A DNA stretch of 64,000 bases from UBA6627 sp965248675 (GTDB lineage: Bacteria; Chloroflexota; Dehalococcoidia; UBA2979): the NCBI GenBank assembly GCA_965248675.1, contig CBDFJZ010000005.1:62001-126000 (forward strand), written 5' to 3'. A program made the position numbers and the translations under genes. Under the pieces are notes generated by a model. The model had not been told where the DNA came from. It ran no database searches and was given only the letters and a program-made list of their open reading frames with translations. Of the stretch, positions 58,534 to 64,000 are shown piece by piece. The stretch's first letter is position 1. Each line of letters begins with the position of its first letter.

Positions 58534-59603
58534 TGCGGGAACACGTCGTTGGTCGGGTCGGCGTCGTTGACGGCGTTGCTGGTGAGGCGGACCTCGATGT
58601 CGTCGATGGTCAGCGCGACGATTCCGGGGAAGTCGACGGCGAGCTCCGCGCCCGGTGCGAGCTGGAAGGTGGGTTGCGCGGTGCCGAGGCGCGGGCGGTC
58701 CTCGCTGCGTCCGCGCACGGTGATGGTGGCGCTGCCGGTGATCGGGATCGTGCTGTTGTTCCAGAGCAGGACGCGGAGCGAGGCGGCGGGCCCATCGAAG
58801 CGGACCGAAGAGATCCCGAGGTCGTTCGGGACGTCGGGCGAGATCACGGTTTCGAAGCTGTTGTTCGCCTGGTCCTCCTCTTCGATCGGTGGGTCGGTCA
58901 GGACCTCGACGCGGATCACGGCTCGCCGCTGGACGTACTCGTCGTCAATGCGGATCTCGAGCTGGTCGTCGGGACGGAGCGGTTCGCCCGGCTTGATGTC
59001 GGCCGACCGAGGCTCGCCGCCGTCGATCGAGATGAGAATCTCGCCGACCACGTCGACGACGCCGACGTTGCTGAGGACGACGGTGACGCGATTATCCCTC
59101 GCGAACACAGAGTCGACGCGAAGATCGGGGAGGTCGGGGGTGAAGGTTGGCTGGCCAGCGGTGGCGGTCGGCGATGCCATGGGGTCGCCCGCTGTACTGG
59201 TGGCCTCGAACTGCGTCCAGACGGCGATCGTCTCGGTGGGCGGTGCCGGCTCGACGGCGGCGGTCTCGATCCAGCCGCGGTCCTCGGTGCGGGCGATGGA
59301 TTCGACGAAGAGCCAGTCGGCGTTGACGTTGCGGCCGAGGATGCGGACTTCCGTGCCGGCCTCGAGCCTGGCGGTGATCGCGGTGTCCGCTGCCGGCGCG
59401 GAGCGCAGGACCGCGGAGGCGTGGACGGCGGGTGGCGCGGCCTCGGCGGTGGCTGGGGCGTCGTCTTCGCCGAACAGGATGACGAGCAGGAAGGCCGTCA
59501 GCGCGGCGACGACGACCACGATCATGACGCTGGCCACCCATAGGAACGCGCGTCGAGTGGCGAGGGCGCGGTTCTCGGGTCCAGCGCCGCCGTCCAGGGT
59601 CAC
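58530..59603 (-). CDS. Membrane-anchored protein with SH3b-like and CARDB-like domains
   Basis: 357 aa from GTG at 59603. Cytosolic N-terminus, one membrane helix (FLWVASVMIVVVVAALTAFLLVILF, about 20-44), then an SH3b-like domain (VLRSAPAADTAITARLEAGTEVRILGRNVNADWLFVES, about 65-110). A Thr/Pro linker leads to two CARDB-like beta sandwiches (LPDLRVDSVFARDNRVTVVLSNVG; DLGISSVRFDGPAASLRVLLWNNS). Extracytoplasmic, probably cell-wall associated. The GTGA overlap with the next upstream gene indicates translational coupling with a related protein. Ligand unknown. Confidence 0.78.
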   Translation of the reverse strand: MTLDGGAGPENRALATRRAFLWVASVMIVVVVAALTAFLLVILFGEDDAPATAEAAPPAVHASAVLRSAPAADTAITARLEAGTEVRILGRNVNADWLFVESIARTEDRGWIETAAVEPAPPTETIAVWTQFEATSTAGDPMASPTATAGQPTFTPDLPDLRVDSVFARDNRVTVVLSNVGVVDVVGEILISIDGGEPRSADIKPGEPLRPDDQLEIRIDDEYVQRRAVIRVEVLTDPPIEEEDQANNSFETVISPDVPNDLGISSVRFDGPAASLRVLLWNNSTIPITGSATITVRGRSEDRPRLGTAQPTFQLAPGAELAVDFPGIVALTIDDIEVRLTSNAVNDADPTNDVFPQ

Positions 59604-60337
59604 GCGCCGGTCGCAACGAGGAATACGCGTGTCGCGTTGTTGAACTCGCTGGCCTCCTCGATGCGATCGAGGCGATCGAGCTCGATCAGGTAGGAGCCGG
59701 TCGTGGTGATGCGCAGGCCGGTGTCGACGGTGGCGGTGCGGTTCGGGAGCAGGCTGGTCTCCTGGGTGTCGAGCACGCCGAGCAACTCCCCGCTGCCGCT
59801 GGTGACCTGGAGGCCGATGGTGCCAATGAAGCGGCCGGTCCCCACGTTCTCAACGACGAGGGTGAGGTTGCCGTTCGGCAGCAGGAACGCGTCGATCAGG
59901 GCGAGATCGGGCAGCGGGTCGTCCTCGGGGCTGGGGACGACACCGCCCTGGCCTGCCTCGGGGACGCCGATCGAGGCGACGGCGATGGTGGCGAGGTCGC
60001 CGCGTTCGACCTCAAAGCTGGCGCGGGGCGCCCAGCCCGCAAGCGCGGAGTCGGCCGGGTAGGCGAGGCGAAGCCACTGGCCGTCGGTGCTGCGGCCGGT
60101 GACGCGGGTGATCTGCTGCGTGGGGACGATGGCGATGATCTCGGACTGACGTCCGGGGGTCGCGCGGAGGTTGGTGGTAAGGACGGCGCGGGCGAGCACT
60201 CCGTCGAAGCCGGCGAGCGGGTCGATCGGGGTTGAGCCGGCGGTGGCGGCGTTGCCGTCGTCGGATGAGCGATCGAGGGCGACGATCGTGGTCACGGCGG
60301 TGGCCGCGATCAGGATGATCGCGAGCCCGGCGAGCAT
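59600..60337 (-). CDS. Membrane-anchored protein with SH3b-like and CARDB-like domains, paralogue
   Basis: 245 aa. N-terminal helix MLAGLAIILIAATAVTTIVAL serves as signal anchor. SH3b-like domain (ARAVLTTNLRATPGRQSEIIAIVPTQQITRVTGRSTDGQWLRLAYPADS) and one CARDB-like domain (DLALIDAFLLPNGNLTLVVENVGTGRFIGTIGLQVTSG). It shares design with the next gene, into which it overlaps by GTGA, but has one CARDB module rather than two. No catalytic motif seen. Confidence 0.75.
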   Translation of the reverse strand: MLAGLAIILIAATAVTTIVALDRSSDDGNAATAGSTPIDPLAGFDGVLARAVLTTNLRATPGRQSEIIAIVPTQQITRVTGRSTDGQWLRLAYPADSALAGWAPRASFEVERGDLATIAVASIGVPEAGQGGVVPSPEDDPLPDLALIDAFLLPNGNLTLVVENVGTGRFIGTIGLQVTSGSGELLGVLDTQETSLLPNRTATVDTGLRITTTGSYLIELDRLDRIEEASEFNNATRVFLVATGA

Positions 60338-60856
60338 CGGCGCGCGTACGTGGCGGTTCGTAACGGTCCTCCCGGTCGCTGAGCGTTGGTCGTGTTTCGA
60401 GGCTGCGCGGCCCCGCCCGCCGCGACGTTCAATGCTAGCAAGGATGTTCGGGTCGCCCGGGGGCGAGTGGGGTGAGGTTGAGCCTCTCGGGGCGTCGGGG
60501 GTGGGTCAGAACTGGCGCATTGTTGGTGCTGGCCCGATGGGATGGGATCGGATTGAGCGCGCGAACTACGAGGTGGGCGGCTGACATGGTGCTGCGCGCC
60601 GGCGCAGGAGGTCGATTCGTTCGTCGGGGGCACTCGCCCCCCGACACCCCCGCCGAGGGGCAGCGAGCCCCTCGGACTCCCTCGCAAGCCGGGGGGACCG
60701 CGCGGTCGTCGCGAGCTTCGGTTGCCGGGGCGGGATGCGTCGTCTCGATGGGGGCTGGAGGCTGCGCAGGGCGTCTTCGATGAGGAGCGTCTGGTACCGA
60801 TAGGCACACGCTGTTGGGGCGGGGGCGGGAACTCGGGAGGGCGCCTCGGCGCGCGG
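60338..60856. other. Repeat-bearing gene-free region
   Basis: About 520 bp between the SH3b/CARDB gene and the dGTPase stop, both on the minus strand. It contains dispersed repeat copy B and otherwise no supported gene; open frames here are Pro/Arg-rich artefacts. Confidence 0.5.
60569..60840 (+). repeat. Dispersed intergenic repeat, about 270 bp, copy B
   Basis: Matches 55642-55930 block by block in the same orientation. It contains a perfect 9-bp hairpin ccgaggggc/gcccctcgg with a 5-nt loop and a second cgggggc/gccccccg-type hairpin just before it, features that are degraded in copy A. Both copies lie immediately downstream of minus-strand genes (dgt and dnaG). Confidence 0.75.
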
Positions 60857-61915
60857 TTAGTCGATGAGCGCCAAGGCGCGGGCGCGTTGGAGGGCGTAGT
60901 GGTCGGTCATGCCGGAGACGTAGTCGGCGGCGCGACGCCACGGGGGGTCGTGCGGGAGCGACCAGCCGAGGATCGCGTCGGGGTGGGTCTCGTAGTAGCC
61001 GAAGAGCGCGGCGACGACGAGCTGGCCGCGTCTCGCGCCCTCGAGCGTGCGTTCGTGGTGGTAGACGCGTTCGAACATGAAGCCGCGGAGCTCGTCGGTG
61101 GCCTCGAGGGCGGCGGGGCCGAGGACGATTGTGGGGCGGTCGGAGTCGAAGGTCGGGAGCGAGGCGACGACGCAGTCGGTGACGAGCGTGTTGATCCTTG
61201 AGGCGTGGTGTTCGCCGAGGACGCGGGTGGCGACCGGGGGGAGTTCGGATTCCTCGATCAGGCCGGCGCGGAGCGCATCCTGGATGTCGTGGTTGAGGTA
61301 GGCGATCGAGTCGGAGAGTTTGACGATCTCGCCCTCGAGGGTGGCGGGGAGGCCCCAGCCCTCTTCGCTCGCGACCGAGGCGCGGCCCTTCGAGTGGCGG
61401 AGGATGCCGTCGCGGGTCTCGGACATGAGGTTGAGGCCGGCGCCGTCATGTTCGAGGCGTTCGACGATGCGCAGCGACTGCTCGTTGTGGCGGAAGCCCT
61501 CGGGCAGCCGTCGCGCCAGCTCCTCTTCGCCGGCGTGGCCGAACGGGGTGTGACCGAGGTCGTGGCCGAGCGCGATCGCTTCGGCGAGGTCTTCGTTGAG
61601 GTTGAGGGCGCGGGCGATGGTGCGGGCGATCTGCTGGACCTCGATGGTGTGGGTCATCCTCGTGACGACGTGATCGGAGTCGGGGGTGACGAAGACCTGG
61701 GTCTTGTGCTTGAGCCGGCGGAAGGCGCGGGTGTGAATGATGCGATCGCGGTCGATCTGGAAGGCGAGGCGAAGCGGCTGGGGGTTCTCGGGACGGTCGC
61801 GGCCGGGGGAATCGAGCTCGTGGGCGGCGAGCGGCGAGAGGCGGGACTCGCGCGCTTCGAGCGCTTGACGCACACTGAGCAGGTCAACGGCGGGCGGGGG
61901 CGCGGCGTCGGGCAT
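60857..61915 (-). CDS. dgt: Deoxyguanosinetriphosphate triphosphohydrolase-like protein (dGTPase)
   Basis: 352 aa from ATG at 61915; a GTG at 61954 would add 13 residues, and neither has a clear ribosome site. HD-superfamily dNTP hydrolase: FQIDRDRIIHTRAFRRLKHKTQVFV (about 55-80) with the conserved RAFRRL, TRMTHTIEVQQIARTIAR with the first His, and ALGHDLGHTPFGHAGEEELAR with the HD pair and following His (about 115-135). LSDSIAYLNHDIQDALRAG supplies the later Asp. It converts dNTPs to nucleosides and triphosphate, limiting dNTP pools. Divergent from ppdK. Confidence 0.93.
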   Translation of the reverse strand: MPDAAPPPAVDLLSVRQALEARESRLSPLAAHELDSPGRDRPENPQPLRLAFQIDRDRIIHTRAFRRLKHKTQVFVTPDSDHVVTRMTHTIEVQQIARTIARALNLNEDLAEAIALGHDLGHTPFGHAGEEELARRLPEGFRHNEQSLRIVERLEHDGAGLNLMSETRDGILRHSKGRASVASEEGWGLPATLEGEIVKLSDSIAYLNHDIQDALRAGLIEESELPPVATRVLGEHHASRINTLVTDCVVASLPTFDSDRPTIVLGPAALEATDELRGFMFERVYHHERTLEGARRGQLVVAALFGYYETHPDAILGWSLPHDPPWRRAADYVSGMTDHYALQRARALALID

Positions 61916-62094
61916 CTGTACCGAGTCTGCGAGTCCTGGTGGGCCGCTGTCCACCGTGGAATCGTGTTCGGACGATTCTCTTACTCCCCCATAATCTGGG
62001 ACGCGGCACGATCGCCTGGCGCGGGCCGTCAGGCGCGATCGGGCCGCTGATCGCGTCGCACGCGCCCGGTGGACTCGGACCGAGGGAGCCCGTC

Positions 62095-64000
62095 ATGACC
62101 ACCGCCGCCGAGGAGCCCGGGGTAGCTACGAGGTCGGAGAAGCTCGTCTACCTGTTCGGTGGCGGGCACTCCGACGGACACCAGGACCTGCGAAACCTGC
62201 TGGGCGGCAAAGGCGCCGGCCTGGCGGAGATGAGTTCGCTCGGCATCCCGGTGCCACCCGGATTCACAATCACGACGGACGTCTGCAACGCCTATTACGC
62301 GCTGGGGCGATCGTACCCGGAAGGCCTGGACGCGCAGGTGCGCGAGGGCCTGGCGCAGGTCGAGTCGCTGGTCGGGAGCCGGTTCGGCGACCCGGAGAAC
62401 CCGCTGCTGATCTCGGTGCGATCGGGTGCGCGGGTGTCGATGCCGGGGATGATGGACACGATCCTGAACCTCGGGCTGAACGATGAGACCGCGGAGGGGC
62501 TGGCGGCGCGATCCGGCAACGCGCGGTTCGCGTACGACTCGTACCGGAGGTTCGTGCAGATGTACGGGGACGTGGTGCTGCGCGTGGGGAAGCACGACGA
62601 CACGGACGCCGATCCGTACGAAGCGCTGCTGGACGCTAAGAAGCGCTCGCGCGGGGTGACGGACGACACCGGCCTCGACGAGGCGGCGTTGCGGGAGTTG
62701 GTGGGCGAGTACAAGACGCTGATCCGCGAGCGCGGGCGCGAGTTCCCGGACGATCCGTGGGACCAGCTCTGGGGCGCGGTGGGGGCGGTGTTCGAGAGCT
62801 GGGAGAACCCGCGCGCGGTCGTCTACCGCGATCAGTACGGTTACCCATCGAGCTGGGGCACGGCGGTGAACGTGCAGGCGATGGTGTTCGGCAACCTGGG
62901 CGAGGACTGCGCGACGGGGGTGCTGTTCACGCGCAACCCGTCGACGGGCGAGCCGCGGCTGTTCGGCGAGTTCCTGGTGAACGCGCAGGGTGAGGACGTG
63001 GTGGCGGGGACGCGGACACCGCAGCCGATCCTGGCAGCCGACCGCGCGAAGGGTGCGCCGCCGTCGCTCGAGGAGGCGATGCCCGAGAGCTACGAGGAGC
63101 TGGCGCTGGCCTGCGACCGCCTCGAGCACCACTTCGAGGACATGCAGGACATCGAGTTCACGGTGCAGCAGGGGAAGCTGTGGATTCTGCAGACGCGCAG
63201 CGGCAAGCGTGCCGGCCACGCGATGCTGAAGATTGCGGTCGACCTCGTGGAGGAGCGGCTAGTGAGCGAGCGCGAGGCGCTGGTACGCCTCGATCCGGAG
63301 CAGCTCGAGGAGCTGCTGCACCCGGTGTTCGACGCGGGAGCGGGGCGACGCGTGATCGCGCGCGGCCTCGCGGCGTCGCCGGGCGCGGCGGTCGGCCGCG
63401 TGGTGTTCCGCCCGGGCGACGTCGTGGACGCGGCGGCGCGGGGGGAGGACACGATCCTCGTGCGAGACGAGACGAGCCCCGAGGACATCGAGGGGATGGT
63501 CGACGCGCGCGGGATCCTGACCGCGCGCGGCGGGATGACCTCGCACGCGGCGGTGGTCGCGCGCGGCATGGGCAAGTGCTGCGTGACCGGGTGCAGCGCG
63601 ATTGCGATCGATTACGCGAAGCGGCAGTTCACCGTGAAGACCGAGGCCGGCGAGACGCTGACGGTACGCGAGGGCGATGTGATCTCGCTCGACGGCAGCA
63701 GCGGAGAGGTGATGCTCGGCGAGCTGCCACTTGCGGACGGACAGTTCCCGCCGGAGTTCGATCGAATCATGGAGTGGGTGGATGCCGCGCGACGGATGCG
63801 CGTGCGCGCGAACGCCGACACGCCCGAGGACGCCGAACGGGCGCGCGCGTTCGGGGCCGAGGGCATCGGCCTCTGCCGGACCGAGCACATGTTCTTCGGC
63901 GCGGATCGGATCCTCGCGGTGAGGCAGATGATCCTCGCGGAGGACACGGCCGGCCGCCGCGACGCGCTGACGAAGATCCTGCCGATGCAGCGCGAGGACT
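62095..64000 (+). CDS. ppdK: Pyruvate, phosphate dikinase (partial, runs off window end)
   Basis: First 635 codons of an enzyme usually near 880-900 residues. ATG at 62095 after GAGGGAG. The N-terminal ATP-grasp domain opens KLVYLFGGGHSDGHQDLRNLLGGKGAGLAEMSSLGIPVPPGF, with SVRSGARVSMPGMMDTILNLG and GEFLVNAQGEDVVAGTRTP following. The swivelling phosphohistidine domain has GGMTSHAAVVARGMGKCCV with catalytic His at residue 484. The PEP/pyruvate barrel begins MRVRANADTPEDAERARAFGAEGIGLCRTEHMFF. It interconverts pyruvate, ATP and phosphate with PEP, AMP and pyrophosphate, linking glycolysis and gluconeogenesis. The barrel's catalytic end lies outside the window. Confidence 0.96.
   Translation, partial: MTTAAEEPGVATRSEKLVYLFGGGHSDGHQDLRNLLGGKGAGLAEMSSLGIPVPPGFTITTDVCNAYYALGRSYPEGLDAQVREGLAQVESLVGSRFGDPENPLLISVRSGARVSMPGMMDTILNLGLNDETAEGLAARSGNARFAYDSYRRFVQMYGDVVLRVGKHDDTDADPYEALLDAKKRSRGVTDDTGLDEAALRELVGEYKTLIRERGREFPDDPWDQLWGAVGAVFESWENPRAVVYRDQYGYPSSWGTAVNVQAMVFGNLGEDCATGVLFTRNPSTGEPRLFGEFLVNAQGEDVVAGTRTPQPILAADRAKGAPPSLEEAMPESYEELALACDRLEHHFEDMQDIEFTVQQGKLWILQTRSGKRAGHAMLKIAVDLVEERLVSEREALVRLDPEQLEELLHPVFDAGAGRRVIARGLAASPGAAVGRVVFRPGDVVDAAARGEDTILVRDETSPEDIEGMVDARGILTARGGMTSHAAVVARGMGKCCVTGCSAIAIDYAKRQFTVKTEAGETLTVREGDVISLDGSSGEVMLGELPLADGQFPPEFDRIMEWVDAARRMRVRANADTPEDAERARAFGAEGIGLCRTEHMFFGADRILAVRQMILAEDTAGRRDALTKILPMQRED

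Overview
The window is GC-rich (roughly two-thirds G+C by eye), densely coding bacterial DNA. It has a Tad/Flp pilus locus, MMPL-type RND exporters, a BTAD-family regulator, a TIGR01906-type membrane protein, a DUF192 protein, Tat-exported lipoprotein signals and a CCA-encoding tRNA. I see no lipid A, outer-membrane porin or ribosomal genes. This combination fits a Chloroflexota-like (or other deep-branching, actinobacteria-like) organism. That placement is an inference from gene content, not a phylogenetic result.

Layout. 1-12.9 kb is a catabolic and uptake region: the C-terminal end of a probable molybdopterin oxidoreductase, two crotonase-fold proteins, a dipeptide/oligopeptide ABC importer (Tat lipoprotein plus two permeases, no ATPases in view), a phosphotriesterase-like hydrolase, a 2-oxoacid oxidoreductase gamma subunit, an acyl-CoA dehydrogenase, a D-2-hydroxyacid dehydrogenase, MobB and an amidohydrolase. 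13-20 kb is an eroded region: a glutamate dehydrogenase stump, a truncated secreted protein, a large repeat-bearing surface protein broken by a frameshift and an in-frame TGA, tRNA-Phe, a Pro/Thr-rich surface protein with a 30-bp tandem repeat, and a decayed small membrane protein. 20.5-34.5 kb holds a nucleotide-sugar-type epimerase and then a complete Tad pilus operon on the minus strand: flp-like pilin, tadE, tadG, cpaB, cpaE, cpaF, tadB, tadC, a VWA-FHA protein, a LysM/TPR-like membrane protein and a prepilin peptidase, preceded by a small conserved protein and a BTAD regulator.

34.9-46 kb holds housekeeping and signalling genes: DUF192, a DRTGG protein, a site-2 protease with CBS domains, a NIT-domain chemoreceptor, a PcrA/UvrD helicase, a thioredoxin-like protein and a TIGR01906 membrane protein. 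46-54 kb is an export island: a divergent TetR regulator, then MMPL, ABC ATPase, ABC-2 permease and a second MMPL, with an array of TTAC-N2-CGTA boxes in the divergent intergenic region. 54-64 kb holds an EamA transporter, a zinc-ribbon protein, dnaG, a DinB-like protein, two membrane-anchored SH3b/CARDB-type proteins, a dGTPase and the first 635 codons of pyruvate phosphate dikinase.

Points that stand out: two mutually exclusive hairpins between the pilin and tadE modules; the TetR-side box array; two in-frame TGA codons that fall where a paralogous copy or module has Trp or Cys; two gene-fusion scars; and at least two kinds of dispersed intergenic repeat. Several disruptions could be assembly or consensus errors and need read-level checking.
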